Shown: positions 1 through 13,255, counted from the stretch's first letter. The stretch: DNA of 64,000 nt from Lamellibrachia columna (GCA_963662155.1 OY759268.1:2233501-2297500), one strand, 5' to 3'. A program made the numbers and translations. The notes: generated from the letters alone by a model not told the origin.

Positions 1-444
1 AACATTTTGATATACCAAACTAAATTACATGAATGATTTTTTTTAGCTATATATTTTACACATTCCAATCTACCAAGGTTACACTGCCCTGTGAAATACC
101 AACACCGATCATGATTCTCTCCACCCCTGTGCATTATGGGTAGCATTCCCAGTAGACGGGATATAAATCTCATGCAGCCATATCATTGCGATGCTGCACA
201 GACATACCGATGATCATCAATCCCACAATGCAAATGGGGAGGCATCTCTCACATCGGTAATAACGTACTCAGCAACCGTGGGAACTGATTACCATACACA
301 CATACACACGGGGGAAATCAATCCCACAGTGCACTTGGGGAGCGCAGGTGTCACATGATGCCTCCCAGGCACCAAGGGATGAATAGAAAACGGCTTTGAC
401 ACAACTCCAAGCCAAGGTCAACGTTATATATTCAGAACATCACT
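1..444. other. No gene seen
   Basis: Single-copy-looking sequence with short CA-rich stretches near 296-310. I see no exon, RNA gene or clear repeat. Confidence 0.5.
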
Positions 445-615
445 ATGCACGAATCCTCTTGCTGCCGTTTCATTGCTGGACAATTCTGTTTACTCCACAC
501 TGCCTCAGTGCGCTCAGCTGAATGAATGAGTAGTGCTTCCCAGAGTTGGTGTTGAAATGAACAGGTCTGAAGTGAAGTGTAAAGCGCTCTATATAAGAAC
601 TTACCTTTTTATTAG
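445..615 (+). mobile_element. SINE-A, 5'-truncated copy
   Basis: Plus-strand copy of a SINE whose fullest copy is at 48951-49252. It starts in the segment just after the B box (ATCCTCTTGCTGCCGTTT). It continues through a central domain, CTGCCTCAGTGCGCTCAG, then the body (TGCTTCCCAGAG, GAACAGGTCTG, GTGAAGTGTAAAG) and ends in TATATAAGAAC. The piece between the body and the 3' end (CTGAACAGTCCC in other copies) is deleted. The central domain is shared with SINE-B at 58512 and resembles the conserved core of MIR/CORE-type SINEs. That resemblance is recalled, not searched. An open minus-strand frame here is incidental. Confidence 0.7.
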
Positions 616-2020
616 CTTTATGAATCACTGTGCTAATGAATGACACACATTTGTACATTTCTGTTTGAAAACATCAAACCGATTTGTTGAACCTAACTTG
701 GATGTCACTGAAAGAATTCTTAGCACTGCTAATGTATAAAGTAGGACAAAGTTTTATTTCAAGTTGCTATGGTGAGGGGTGACAACAGTACCCCCAAAGC
801 TAGATGTGGACGATTCCATCTAACCTATCAAGTTGTCATCAAGCAATTGCAACGTTCACTGCTCTATTCCATAATGCTTCAATGAGTCAGACAAGGGCTG
901 GAAATAATTTTTTCTCACCTGCATTACGGCTGAGTACACAGGGTTAGGAGACCTGTGGTGTTACGCAACATGACAGCTGTCTGGTAGATCTATAGGCTCC
1001 ATACTGATGCACAATGCCTGCTTTCATCTTTTCTTCACCACAGGGATCTATCAGTGGCAGCCGTCAGTGACAGACTGCATAACCCTGTCTTGAGAGTGAA
1101 CGGTTGGAAAACAGGGGGGGACATGTGGTGACGCATAATTCATCTTTCTTTATTAATTAAACATGTATACAAACAAGGAAACAACGAACAAAGCACTGCA
1201 TTAATAGTCTGTTTACTATGTGCAAGTCATAAAACATAACTACTGGCAGATACAAACAAATAATTAAAAAAATGCTAACAGTCATTTCACTGTGAACGTT
1301 TATTTGTAGCAATGAAACTTTTACTGGTTGCAAAAAGAAATAAACTCTCACTTCTGCGAATCATAAAACATAACTAAAGTGCATATACACATGAACAGTA
1401 TACACAACCACGACAACACACACATTACTAGATTTAGATTATTATAATGAATAAGTTGTTTTTATAGAACCAAATTTTAATAGCTTCAGAAAGGATACAA
1501 AAGTGCATTTTATGCTCCAAGGAATGTTGATTAGTTTTGGTAAAAATCTAAGAATCACAATGTTCTTCTGACCACAACTACCGTTATTGATTTACCTACT
1601 CAACACGGCCAGTGACAGATCAGGGTAATGAAGAAAGGATGAAAAAGGATTATATATTAATCATTTGTCGTATTGTTTATACCTTAACAGTGTAGTTTAA
1701 ATAAAGGTTTTTCAATTTCAATTCAATTTCAAAGCAGCCATTTTATTTATATACAGTTTTTGTTAGAAGAACATCTTTATTGTCATATTATCTACCAATG
1801 TTATCTACCAACTTAATGAACATTTTTATGAAGGTAAACAATTATATTCTACACTGAATTTTCAACAAAATAAAATGAGTTTATAGGATTAAAAATGGTA
1901 AATGAGTGTAGTAGCTGTTTAAACTAGTTGCCCTATGTCATCAAGTCAGTGACATGACAAGCGGATGTGTCACTTTTTCATCTTGTCAGTGGTTAAGTGT
2001 CCAATTACCAGTGAACACAA
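616..2020. other. Intergenic, AT-rich
   Basis: No exon recognised. Around 1690-1735 the sequence AATAAAGG followed by CAATTTCAATTCAATTTC looks like the 3' tail of a LINE-type retrotransposon, but no coding part is visible upstream. The rest appears unique. Confidence 0.4.
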
Positions 2021-2137
2021 CTAGAACAAAACAACTGTGTTCACTTGTCAACTAACTAGCTAGAACAAAACAACTGTGTTCACTTGTCAACTAACTAGCT
2101 AGAACAAAACAACTGTGTTCACTTGTCAACTAACTAG
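2021..2137. repeat. 39-bp tandem repeat, 3 copies
   Basis: Three back-to-back identical units starting CTAGAACAAAACAACTGTG and ending TCAACTAACTAG, at 2021-2059, 2060-2098 and 2099-2137. Confidence 0.95.
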
Positions 2138-2596
2138 TTGTGCTGTTGCCAACCTTTGGCAACATTTCAGCGCTGTGCAAAAATAGTATTTGGCATTTTT
2201 AAAAATCAGATGTTAATATTAATGGGTCTGTTCGCAGGTTACATATGTGTCAGTTTTGAAACAAGACCATTCTCCAATTAAAAATTGTTTTGTTGATATG
2301 GGGAATATCTAAAAAAACACTGGTGTTTCTACCACAAACACAGAAATAAACAACACACAGCGAGGCAACATCACTTCTGATGCCTGAGTCGACCAACATA
2401 ACAATCACACAGGAGGTGGTCAAGACGATTTGAAACATGATCCCATAACGACCTCACCAACATGACCCCAGAATGACCTCACCATGACCCCAGGACAACC
2501 TCTCGAATAGAAAGTAGAATTAATTGTATTCCGAGGCAGTGACTCAAGTAGATGGAACAATTAAACCATAATATATGCAAGGTTTGTTATGCGTAT
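2138..2596. other. No gene seen
   Basis: Contains a short run of GACCTCACCA/TGACCCCA motifs near 2450-2500 (two to three degenerate copies). Nothing else is recognised. Confidence 0.4.
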
Positions 2597-2696
2597 GGAG
2601 CCAGGGCCACACGGATGGAGCCAGGGCCACACGGATGGAGCCAGGGCCACACGGATGGAGCCAGGGCCACACGGATGGAGCCAGGGCCACACGGAT
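2597..2696. repeat. 20-bp tandem repeat, 5 copies
   Basis: Five perfect units GGAGCCAGGGCCACACGGAT. GC-rich compared with its surroundings. The open frame across it is a repeat by-product. Confidence 0.95.
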
Positions 2697-3159
2697 GCCC
2701 CACCACTGAGGTAACTACCACCACTGTGTATTGAGAACACACAAGGAATCAGGGATTCTATGCCAGAGACCAGGCATACATTCTTCTGTTCTCAGTTTGA
2801 GCCATTTCAGATCTGTCGACATACGAAGTAAAGGACTCACTTCTGACTAGAGGCTCACTTGACAGACTGATGTCTCCACTGTGTTCATTCCTCTGTGGTT
2901 ACCACTGCCATGTCCTACAACACAGGTACATCATCTATGACAGTGCATTCTCATAGCGCAACTCAAAGTTGGTGTCATCTTCCCGTCCAAGTCTAAGGGG
3001 CCCTGTCAAAACACTGATTAAATGACACTACATGAAACCATGTGATTTATCCTTAGATGCCCCTCCTGCCACCCTCAGACCCCCTTGTCAACCTCATACC
3101 TCTCTCCCAGGCTCCAATGACTATTTCATTGTGCATGTCTGATACAGATTCTTATTCCC
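2697..3159. other. No gene seen
   Basis: Unique-looking sequence with no recognisable coding or repeat content. Confidence 0.4.
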
Positions 3160-3500
3160 TCGTGAAGTGACTTACGACTTCACAAGTGTCAAACTTTTGT
3201 TAAAATCATCAAACATCCGGTTTGTTGATGTTCAAACAGGTTTGTTGATGTTCAAACAGGTTTGTTGATGTTCAAACAGGTTTGTTGATGTTCAAACAGG
3301 TTTGTTGATGTTCAAACAGGTTTGTTGATGTTCAAACAGGCACTGCGCGAATAGTTTAAGTAATAAGCATCTACTTAATAAAAAATGTCATCCTTTTAAA
3401 ATCATAAAAAAATTTACTCTGATCATTAAATCGGGTAACCTGCAACAATTTTACCAATATCTGGTAAAAACAAACGTAACTGACACATTTGCACAACTGA
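3160..3500 (+). mobile_element. Dispersed repeat family C, partial copy
   Basis: Shares a diverged consensus with 32470-33145 and 53100-53320. Matching pieces include GGTTTGTTGATGTTCAAA, GAATAGTTTAAGTAAT and, further on, AAATCGGGTAAC. No coding capacity or ends are visible, so the class is unknown. It carries an internal 20-bp tandem expansion (3221-3340). Confidence 0.5.
3221..3340. repeat. 20-bp tandem repeat, 6 copies, seeded in family C
   Basis: Six perfect units TTTGTTGATGTTCAAACAGG. The family C copy at about 32491 has a single related unit (TTTGTTGCTGTTCAAATG) at the same place, so the array is a local expansion of the element. Confidence 0.9.
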
Positions 3501-3632
3501 GCTAGGACGCTGTTGTGGACATGTAACCAGTTCAATCTTTTGCAAAATAATTCATAAATTAGACTAGGGAAAAAATAAATTGGATGAAGTAACTGTAACA
3601 CAATACTTGCTGTGATGAGAACAAATATCAGC

Positions 3633-3975
3633 CCCCTCCCACTGACTCAAACATCACCCCTCCTCTTGGATGACCCCTCCCACTGGCTCAAACATCACCC
3701 CTCCTCTTGGATGACCCCCTCCCACTGACTCAAACATCACCCCTCCTCTTGGATGACCCCTCCCACTGACTCAAACATCACCCCTCCTCTTGGATGACCC
3801 CTCCCACTGACTCAAACATCACCCCTCCTCTTGGATGACCCCTCCCACTGACTCAAACATCACCCCTCCTCTTGGATGACCCCTCCCACTGACTCAAACA
3901 TCACCCCTCCTCTTAGTGACCCCTCCCACTGACTCAAACATCACCCATCCTCTTGGTTGATCCCCCACTATCTCA
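3633..3975. repeat. About 41-bp tandem repeat, 8 copies
   Basis: Units contain CCACTGACTCAAACATCACC and CCTCCTCTTGGATGACCCCT. The right-hand units are slightly shorter or diverged. Confidence 0.93.
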
Positions 3976-4031
3976 AACATATCACCCGTATGTGTCTAGC
4001 TGCCAACAATGAGTTAAGACAGGAATCTTGC

Positions 4032-4970
4032 AGAGAGTCTGACTGCAGTCACATACCAACACACAGAGTCTGACTGCAGTCACATACCAACACACAGAGT
4101 CTGACTGCAGTCACATACCAACACATAGAGTCTGACTGCAGTCATGTACCAACACATAGAGTCTGACTGCAGTCACATACCAACACACAGAGTCTGACTG
4201 CAGTCATGTACCAACACATAGAGTCTGACTGCAGTCACATACCAACACACAGAGTCTGACTGCAGTCATGTACCAACACATAGAGTCTGACTGCAGTCAC
4301 ATACCAACACATAGAGTCTGACTGCAGTCACATACCAACATACAGAGTCTGACTGCAGTCATGTACCAACACATAGAGTCTGACTGCAGTCACGTACCAA
4401 TACAGAGAGTCTGACTGCAGTCACATACCAACACAGAGTCTGACTGCAATCACGTACCAATACAGAGAGTCTGACTGCAGTCACATACCAATACAGAGAG
4501 TCTGACTGCAGTCACATACCAATACAGAGAGTCTGACTGCAATCACCTACCAATACAGAGTCTGACTGCAGTCACATACCAATACAGAGTCTGACTGCAG
4601 TCACATACCAATACAGAGAGTCTGACTGCAATCACCTACCAATACAGAGTCTGACTGCAGTCACATACCAATACAGAGAGTCTGACTGCAATCACCTACC
4701 AATACAGAGTCTGACTGCAGTCACATACCAATACAGAGTCTGACTGCAGTCACATACCAATACAGAGTCTGACTGCAGTCACATACCAATACAGAGAGTC
4801 TGACTGCAATCACCTACCAATACAGAGTCTGACTGCAGTCACATACCAATACAGAGTCTGACTGCAGTCACCTACCAATACAGAGAGTCTGACTGCAATC
4901 ACCTACCAATACAGAGTCTGACTGCAGTCACATACCAATACAGAGTCTGACTGCAGTCACGTACCAACAC
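4032..4970. repeat. 27-31-bp tandem repeat, about 32 copies
   Basis: Units contain GAGTCTGACTGCAGTCACAT plus ACCAA and a short variable joint. Three length classes differ in the joint (ACACACAGAGT, TACAGAGAGT, TACAGAGT). The long class lies on the left and the short ones on the right, a sign of local homogenisation. Confidence 0.93.
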
Positions 4971-5215
4971 ATCCGTCCAAGCCTCACATGAGAAATGTTA
5001 ACAATATATCAACTGAGAAAATGACAAAACTACAGCTGCGTTTCCATGGATACCACAGGTGTAGCAAGTCAGGCGATCTGGTGATCATAGCAGGAACTAT
5101 GTTGACCTGTATGACAATGTGTTATAGTTTTTATTGCACCGTCTTTCACGTAAGCACAGGCGCATGCACACGCACTTACGCAAGCACTCACACAACCATT
5201 CATGCAAACACTCAC

Positions 5216-5225
5216 GCAAGCACAT

Positions 5226-5288
<63 letters not shown>

Positions 5289-5292
5289 CATA
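5216..5292. repeat. (GCAC)n microsatellite followed by (CA)n
   Basis: About 13 GCAC units, preceded by degenerate CACGCAAG-type repeats and followed by about seven CA units. Overlapping open frames on both strands are repeat artefacts. Confidence 0.95.
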
Positions 5293-5836
5293 TTCCGACT
5301 GGTTTTTGACACTTGTAATGTAAAAAGTTATGCAATGATGTTCATTTATCAAGTCTACCTTGAACAGGTGCTAAACCTACGTATCTGGAATACAAATCTA
5401 TGACTGGCTTCCAGTGGTTTATGTCATCAGTATGTACCTTTGATAGACCACGAATACTCATTCATATCACCAGTATATAATAAAGTAGTTTGTGACAACG
5501 GCTGTGTTCCCTCATATAGCTGACATTTCATAGCTGTGCCTGGGGGGTCCATGGGGGGGGTCCATGGAAGGAGGGGTTCGTACGAATGTAGGCAAGAAAG
5601 TAACAGGAAAAAAGTCACGGAAAAAGTAACAGGTTATTTGGATTATTATTACAATTTTATTTTATACATTATAATTTTATTTATTAATAATACTTTTGTG
5701 TGACAACGTTGTGTGCTATGAAATGTCATTATATTATGTTAACTATTACTAAAATATAGTATGAAAGTATGCATCCAAAGGGTTTCCTTGACTAAAATTG
5801 AGAATTCAATTAACATAACGTTAATTCCAGTTGCAA
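5293..5836. other. Intergenic, AT-rich
   Basis: No exon recognised. Short G runs occur at about 5540-5575 (GGGGGGTCCATGG, imperfectly duplicated). Confidence 0.4.
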
Positions 5837-6117
5837 TGGCCACATAATGGCCTCATAGTGGCATCATGGCTTCATAGTGGCATCATGGTCTCATAGTGGC
5901 ATCATGGCCACATAATGGCATCATGATCTCATAGTGGCATCATGGCCTCATAGTGGCATCATGGCCTCATTGTGGCATCATGGCCACATAGTGGCATCAT
6001 GGCCTCATAGTGACATCTTAGCCTCATAGTGGCATCATGGCCTCATAGTGGCTTCATGGCTCTCATAATGGCATCATGGCCACATAGTGGCATCATGGCC
6101 TCATAGTGGCATCATAG
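5837..6117. repeat. About 19-bp degenerate tandem repeat, 15 copies
   Basis: Units of the form ATGGCCTCATAGTGGCATC with frequent CCACATAATGG variants. Confidence 0.9.
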
Positions 6118-6187
6118 TATAAACTTAGTATAAAGTCAGAGAGACGGACCATACGTCTGACAATTTAGTCAATGCAACATATGGAAG

Positions 6188-6890
6188 TCTATAGATGTCT
6201 ACGTAGGACAACAGAATAAAGCTTCAAGTTCACATATGAGACATGATGGACATCTTTACAATGAGAACAGAGCTACACGATCACATATGAGACATGATGG
6301 ACATCTTTACAATGAGAACAGAGCTACACGTTCACAAATTAGACATGATGGACATCTTTACAATGAGAACAGAGCTACACGTTCACAGATGAGACATGAT
6401 GGACATCTTTACAATGAGAACAGAGCTACACGTTCACAAATGAGACATGATGGACATCTTTACAATGAGAACAGAGCTACACGTTCACAAATGAGACATG
6501 ATGGACATCTTTACAATGAGAACAGAGCTACACGTTCACAAATGAGACATGATGGACATCTTTACAATGAGAACAGAGCTACACGTTCACAGATGAGACA
6601 TGATGGACATCTTTACAATGAGAACAGAGCTACACGTTCACAGATGAGACATGATGGACATCTTTACAATGAGAACAGAGCTACACGTTCACAGATGAGA
6701 CATGATGGACATCTTTACAATGAGAACAGAGCTACACGTTCACAAATGAGACATGATGGACATCTTTACAATGAGAACAGAGCTACACGATCACAGATGA
6801 GACATGATGGACATCTTTACAATGAGAACAGAGCTACACGTTCACAGATGAGACATGATGGACATCTTTACAATGAGAACAGTGCTACAA
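6188..6890. repeat. 51-bp tandem repeat, 13 full copies plus a diverged edge copy
   Basis: Each unit contains ATGAGACATGATGGACATCT and ACAGAGCTACACG. As 51 is a multiple of three, one plus-strand frame stays open (6236-6940, 234 codons of a 17-residue repeat). Units are almost identical. The few differences include CAGATG/AAATTA, which changes residues, so I see no sign of protein-level selection. A degenerate unit at 6188-6235 marks the original edge. Confidence 0.92.
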
Positions 6891-7065
6891 AGTCAAAGAA
6901 CAAAGTAATGAGAAATAATGATATATTTTTAGTAGGTTGAAATTCAATAAAATTCATGGTTTTTCTTAGCAAAACTGTTTTCTGTTTTCTGTTACTTTTT
7001 CTGTTACTTTTTCCCATTTACCGGTTCATACATTAAAAAAGTTCCCCGGGGGTTGTCCAACATTT

Positions 7066-7267
7066 GACTGGGTGGTGCAAGGAGTCATAAGACTTGACTG
7101 GGTGGTGCAAGGAGTCATAAGACTTGACTGGGTGGTGCAAGGAGTCATAAGACTTGACTGGGTGGTGCAAGGAGTCATAAGACTTGACTGGGTGGTGCAA
7201 GGAGTCATAAGACTTGACTGGGTGGTGCAAGGAGTCATAAGACTTGACTGGGTGGTGCAAGGAGTCA
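7066..7267. repeat. 30-bp tandem repeat, 6.7 identical copies
   Basis: Perfect units GACTGGGTGGTGCAAGGAGT plus CATAAGACTT. No variation between copies implies a recent expansion. Three frames stay open because the period is a multiple of three. Confidence 0.95.
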
Positions 7268-7598
7268 AAAGCTCTTGCAGCACCATTTTCTCCCGCGCAA
7301 TCCTGGGAAACTCGGCTAGTAAATTATATTTCATTCATAGAATACGGATGTTGTATCGTTCAATGCTCAAATATTATGTTATCTCACCTTCCGAGCGCAG
7401 GGCACATCAGACTATGTAACATTCAAATATACTGGAATTTGTTTAACCATTAGAATATGAATACTTCAAAACATTATTTTAACACAAATGTAACTACTTT
7501 AAACAATATTTTGAGCTAAGGCAAGGCTTTCTAGAAAACTAACTTTGTGCCAAAATATAACCAAATATTCAGGACAAAATGTGCAAGTCACAAGGTTA

Positions 7599-8203
7599 AA
7601 TGAGAAGTCTCTGAGAGGGAATAATAAACATGAGCTTTTATTCTCTGTATAGTGCTGTGAGCTGTACCACTAGTCACAATGAGAAGTCTCTGAGAGGGAA
7701 TAATAAACATGAGCTTTTATTCTCCGTATAGTGTTGTGAGCTGTACTGGGTGTACCACTAGACACAATGAGAAGTCTCTGAGAGGGAATAATAAACATGA
7801 GCTTTTATTCTCCGTATAGTGCTGTGAGCTGTACTGGGTGTACCACTAGACACAATGAGAAGTCTCTGAGAGGGAATAATAAACATGAGCTTTTATTCTC
7901 CGTATAGTGCTGTGAGCTGTACTGGGTGTACCACTAGACACAATGAGAAGTCTCTGAGAGGGAATAATAAACATGAGCTTTTATTCTCCGTATAGTGTTG
8001 TGAGCTGTACTGGGTGTACCACTAGACACAATGAGAAGTCTCTGAGAGGGAATAATAAACATGAGCTTTTATTCTCTGTATAGTGCTGTGAGCTGTACTG
8101 GGTGTACCACTAGACACAATGAGAAGTCTCTGAGAGGGAATAATAAACATGAGCTTTTATTCTCTGTATAGTGCTGTGAGCTGTACTGGGTGTACCACTA
8201 GAC
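7599..8203. repeat. 88-bp tandem repeat, 7 copies
   Basis: Units contain GAGAAGTCTCTGAGAGGGAA, AATAAACATGAGC and TGTGAGCTGTACTGGGTG. The first unit lacks the CTGGGTGTA segment. A diverged single unit (TAAGCTTTTTTCTCCGTAAA, then GCACTGTGAACTAC) lies at 8268-8305 next to ATT-rich tails. This suggests the seed was the 3' end of a non-LTR element, which is inference. Confidence 0.9.
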
Positions 8204-9706
8204 AAAATAAATATTATTATTATTGTTATTATCAACTATAATAATAATATTTAAATTTATGGAGTTTGATAAGCTTTTTTCTCCGTAAAGCACTGTGAAC
8301 TACAAAATAATAGTAATAATTATTATTATTAAAATAATGCTCAAAGTTTGTACTGACACATTACATCCAGGACTATCCTATTCACATAGATGTAAAGTCA
8401 ATGTAAAATCACATGTAATAAAATATAGAATAAAAAACTCTCTCCCAGCTGTGACACACATAAACATCTCCTGGCTAGAGGAAGGAAAGTTTGAAAAGAC
8501 AACTCTTTATGAGATTCTTGAACTCAGTGCGTCTGTGTTAATAGCTGGGTAAGTAGACCAGACTGTCATGTCATGGTGAGTAGTTTTATTTCCAGTATAA
8601 TTCGGCTAGTGCAGCTTCCAGACAGTTTATGAACAAATACACTTAGCCATATAAGGACCCATTCCACTGTCACTCTGTTAGGTGACACGTATCAAGCACA
8701 CTTTTTAACTTGACAGGCCTTCGAATGTTGATAATTTTTATATTTTTTATTTTATAATTTGTATTATTTTACTATTATTGTTATTTTTAAATTGTAGGAT
8801 TTGTAAATTTATTTATATTCTTAGAATTGTAATAACATGTTGTATGTATGTATGTATTTATAATAATATATAGTAATATAATATAATATATAATAATGTT
8901 TTATTTCAGGCAAGAGCCCATAATATTATATATATATACAAGTAAAAAAAACAAACATATATATACACGCATGATGAACAATAGAGGTACATGTAGTGAG
9001 AAAAATATATATATAAATATACATACATGACGTGTAGTAAAAATATATATAAGATAAGTCAGCATAAAAAAATATATTTGTATAAAAGTACAAACATCAT
9101 GAATTAAAAGCATACAATTGATCAATCCAATGTTTAATCAATGGACTTCGATAATAAATAAAAGTGTGAAGATAATTCACAAAAAGTATATTGTCGGATT
9201 TTTCCAACCGGCATAAAAGGCTAAAAATTGATGAGCGAATACGTTCATTAAAGGATTTAACGTTTTATTTTGGTTATCTATTGTTTTGACTTGTATATTT
9301 TATGTTATATAACCGTAGATATAAGTGTATGTGATCACTGGCCCATTGAAAATGGCTATAAACATGACATAGTCACCATCGAGAAATAATGTGCAATATG
9401 GTATTGAATCCAGGATGTCTTAAGAAAAAGACACCACAAGATCAAGTCTTCATGTGATATATGATGTATCAGGCAATAATGACTTAAGCCATTCGAGTTA
9501 AATCGTAGTGATCACAATTGCTGTACAAATTTCAGATAAACAATTAAAACATTTTTTTCTTCAAATTTTTAAATACTTTATTTGTTTTGCATTTGTTCAA
9601 TATTCATAACTGTATTGGTTAGATTAAATTAAATGAGGAATTTCATAACAAACATATATTACATTGTCTTATGTTACAATTGTTGTGTGTGTCTAATTGT
9701 CACCAC
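8204..9706. other. Very AT-rich intergenic stretch
   Basis: ATT/AAT runs at 8204-8245 and TATATA-rich sequence at 8870-9065. No exon or RNA gene seen. An 85-codon plus-strand frame at 8295-8552 resembles nothing I know. Confidence 0.4.
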
Positions 9707-10185
9707 TCCCCGACTTCAAAACTGTCCTATGTCACCATTTTCATGGGTGTCAAATTGACCAAAATATCACCATTTTCATGGGTGACAAATTGTCCAATGT
9801 CACCATTTTTGTGGTTAACAACAAAACACCTAGTGTTGTGTCACTGGTAGTAAAGATAATTAATAAAAAGCTATTTATAAGAAACAAATCTTTAAAATAA
9901 TCTTCACAATATATTAGGGATGGCCGACAGAAAACTTTTAGACCTGCAAAAATTTTCATAATTTTACCCATGCAATCTTGGTAGACCGAACCACTCATCA
10001 AGATAATAGGGTGTCAACATTTAATAAATATGGTTCCACTTACAAGAAACAAATCTCCCACAATAAATGCCACACATAATGCCAGGGGCAATCTGCTGAC
10101 ATAAACTTAATTTTTAGGCCAGCAAAATGTTTGATAATTTGACCCAGGCTATTCGAGTAGACGGAACCACTGATGAAGATAAGAT
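9707..10185. repeat. Short tandem motif and a diverged direct duplication
   Basis: At 9735-9815 the motif TCACCATTTTCATGGGTG recurs about three times, 35-40 bp apart. A diverged direct duplication follows. 9872-10008 and 10041-10185 both carry AGAAACAAATCT, then a ...GACCTGCAAAA/AGGCCAGCAAAA block, then GTAGACCGAACCACTCATCA / GTAGACGGAACCACTGATGA. Confidence 0.65.
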
Positions 10186-10245
10186 CCCCCTGACTGGGAG
10201 ACCATGCTTCTATGTTATTTGACTGGGAGACCAGCTTCTATGTTA
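10186..10245. repeat. 29-bp tandem repeat, 2 copies
   Basis: Two copies of GACTGGGAGACC(AT)GCTTCTATGTTATT. Confidence 0.85.
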
Positions 10246-10603
10246 TTCTGACTTCATCCTATGGTTCACAAGGACAAGCCGATCACTTTCCAGTCATCGC
10301 CTGCGACAGTCGATAGACTACATTGAAGACGGTTCATTTTATTAACCCGCAATGATCCCGTCTGGCTCATAATTTAGTTCAGCCAATCCAGTCCAAACAT
10401 AGTCATGACAGGCAATCACATCTATAGCATGTGGGCACAGTGACTGCCTCACATTTTTGTCCCAGACACCAGGAGATGGAGGAGAGAGATAAACACGGAT
10501 CTGGAACGCGGCAATCAATCAGATATCTATGTGTATTTACATTCTAAATATCACTGATGTGTCAGCAGACACCATAGACAGCAATCTGTTACTTCCAGTT
10601 TCT

Positions 10604-11472
10604 CAACAGACACATGTACATATACAAACATATGCATGTGCATACACAAACATATACATGTGCATATACAAACATGCATGTACATACACAAACATATACA
10701 TGTGCATACACAAACATATGTATGTGCATACACAAACATATACATGTACATACACAAACATATACATGTGCATACACAAACATATACATGTGCATACACA
10801 AACATATACATGTACATACACAAACATATACATGTGCATACACAAACATGCATGTACATACACAAACATATACATACACAAACATATGCATGTGCATACA
10901 CAAACATATGCATGTACATACACAAACATATACATGTGCATACACAAACATATACATGTGCATACACAAATATATGCATGCGCATACACAAACATGCATG
11001 TGCACACACAAACAGATGCACATGCATACACTAACACATGCATGTGCATACACAAACATACCCATGTGCATACACAAACATATACATTTGCATACACAAA
11101 AATGGATGTGCATACACAAACATATACATGTGCATACACAAACATATGCACGTGCATGCACAAACAAATAGACATATGCACGTACATACACAGACATATG
11201 CACACACATATACCAACATATCCAGGTACGTACACAAACATATGCATGTACGTACACAAACATATGCACGTACATACACAAACATAAGCACGTACGTACA
11301 CAAACATAAACACGTACGTACACAAACATAAGCACGTACGTACACAAACATATGCACGTACATACACAAACATAAGCACGTACGTACACAAACATATGCA
11401 CATACGTACACAAACATATGCACGTATGTACATAAACATAAGCACGTACGTACACAAACATAAGCATGTACA
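10604..11472. repeat. 22-bp tandem repeat, about 40 copies
   Basis: Units of the form ACACAAACATATACATGTGC, with CATGTACAT, CATGCAT and CACGTACGT variants. CACGTACGT dominates on the right-hand side. Long alternating purine-pyrimidine runs (CATATGCATGTGCATACACA) could adopt Z-DNA. All overlapping open frames on both strands come from the array. Confidence 0.93.
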
Positions 11473-11822
11473 CTTGTTAGATTGGATAACTTATTAGACA
11501 GTCTACAGCTGTCCCACTTTTCCTTGGAGAGACCAACAAAAATGGAGGACCTGTAATTATGTAAGCAGGCGCTGTAATTAATTATTGATATTCAACTTTC
11601 TGATAGTAAAGTGATAAAAAACTTAATTGGTGTAATTTTTTTAATGAAACCAATTACGGACAATTTAACAACCACAACTAATTACAAATATAGCATTTTA
11701 CCTGTAATGAATTACAATTATGTGACCGAGCCCAGTCCTGATATAAACTCACATAGAGGTGCACGTATGCATGCACGCACACCCAAATTAGCATGACATG
11801 ATCTGTTAATTAACATTATTAG
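11473..11822. other. No gene seen
   Basis: AT-rich unique sequence with several ATTACAA motifs; no recognised feature. Confidence 0.4.
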
Positions 11823-12126
11823 CTGTTAGGGGAGACAAGTACATTATTAGCTGGGGGAGACAAGTACATTATTAGCTGGGGGAGACAAGTACATTATTAG
11901 CTGGGGGAGACAAGTACATTATTAGCTGTTAGGGGAGACAAGTACATTATTAGCTGGGGGAGACAAGTACATTATTAGCTGGGGGAGACAAGTACAATAT
12001 TAGCTGGGGGAGACAAGTACATTATTAGCTGGGGGAGACAAGTACATTATTAGCTGTTAGGGGAGACAAGTACATTATTAGCTGGGGGAGACAAGTACAT
12101 TATTAGCTGGGGGAGACAAGTACATT
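11823..12126. repeat. 25-bp tandem repeat, about 12 copies
   Basis: Units TTAGCTGGGGGAGACAAGTA plus CATTA. A longer form with GCTGTTAGGGGAGAC recurs every four or five units, which suggests a higher-order repeat. Confidence 0.92.
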
Positions 12127-13255
12127 TTTTGTATAATTTATGTTAGTCTGGTGTAGAGCAGTTTGATGCAAAATGCAAGTGATGTATTATTTAAATATTG
12201 GGGGAACAGACAAAATATGAAACAAAATGTATAATACCCTCTCACCTCCAGTGATAAATAATTTCTATTAAAGAATACTACAAAATTCATGTGTCAACCT
12301 CCCCCCCAGGGACACTGGATAATATCCACATAACTGGAAATGGCATATGATGTCCCAACTCCAAGAATACTTTAGAGGGTGCACCCGTCTTTAGAGGGTG
12401 CACCCGTCTTTAGAGGGTGCACCTGTCTCATTAGGGCAACTCAAGTGTGATAAAGTCACACAAGAATTTTTTTAAATCCAAATACATAAAAATTTACTGC
12501 CATTCTTAACACAGTGCCTTACACTTGACGCAGTGCATTACGCTTTACACAGTGCATTATAATTACACAGTGTGTTACAGGTTACACAGTACATTAAACT
12601 GTACAAAGTAAACAGTCTACACAGCACACAATGCCAGGATCCTCGGCTACAGAGTCTTAGGCTCAACAATTAAGTGTATCATTTAGAAACAGGTGTGTTT
12701 TGCTGAGGTGAGACACTTCTTGGACAAACCTCATAGAAAAAACCATGCCCGATACATTGCCAGTCAGGCACTTGTCACTCTGAGACAGCAATGACAGCGT
12801 CACTCAACAGAGCTTAGGCCCAAACCTTTTTTAATAGTATTTACAAAAATTACACACTGATTTCCCTACTGATAAAAAGAACTTTGTTTGGACGGGCTTA
12901 TCCTGTCAGCTGGTTCCCTGTTCCCAGGGTGTGTGGAGGAGTCTCTCAAGTATCTCCCCTATGCAGGCAAGACAAGACGCATTATATTATTTTAGGTACA
13001 GACACATATCAACACACTAACATATCATCATCATCAACACACTAACATATCATCATCATCATCAACACACTAACATATCATCATCATCATCATCAACACA
13101 CTAACATATCATCATCTCATTTAGTCGTCCACAGGACGGGTCCCATGAGTGGTGTTCACTGTACGTCTCCACTGCTGTCTGTCCTGTGTCAACTTTTCCT
13201 GTGCAGAAACTGTTATACTGAACTCAGACACAAGTAGTTTTGTATAAGTTAGACA
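12127..13255. other. Intergenic with small repeat patches
   Basis: No exon recognised. Small patches: a 19-bp unit CTTTAGAGGGTGCACCCGT x3 at 12370-12424; a degenerate ACACAGTGCATTA motif x5 at 12510-12600; and CATCATCATC joined to AACACACTAACATAT x4 at 13003-13115. The CATC part of the last one grows stepwise from copy to copy. Confidence 0.6.

Noticed and set aside
6236..6940. 234-codon frame of 17-residue repeats as a possible repeat protein
   Set aside because: The period of 51 bp keeps it open. Unit differences include replacement changes and there is no signal peptide or flanking exon.
10529..11473. Several frames of 130-294 codons on both strands
   Set aside because: They come from the stop-poor 22-bp ACAAACATATACATG array; five overlapping frames are open at once.
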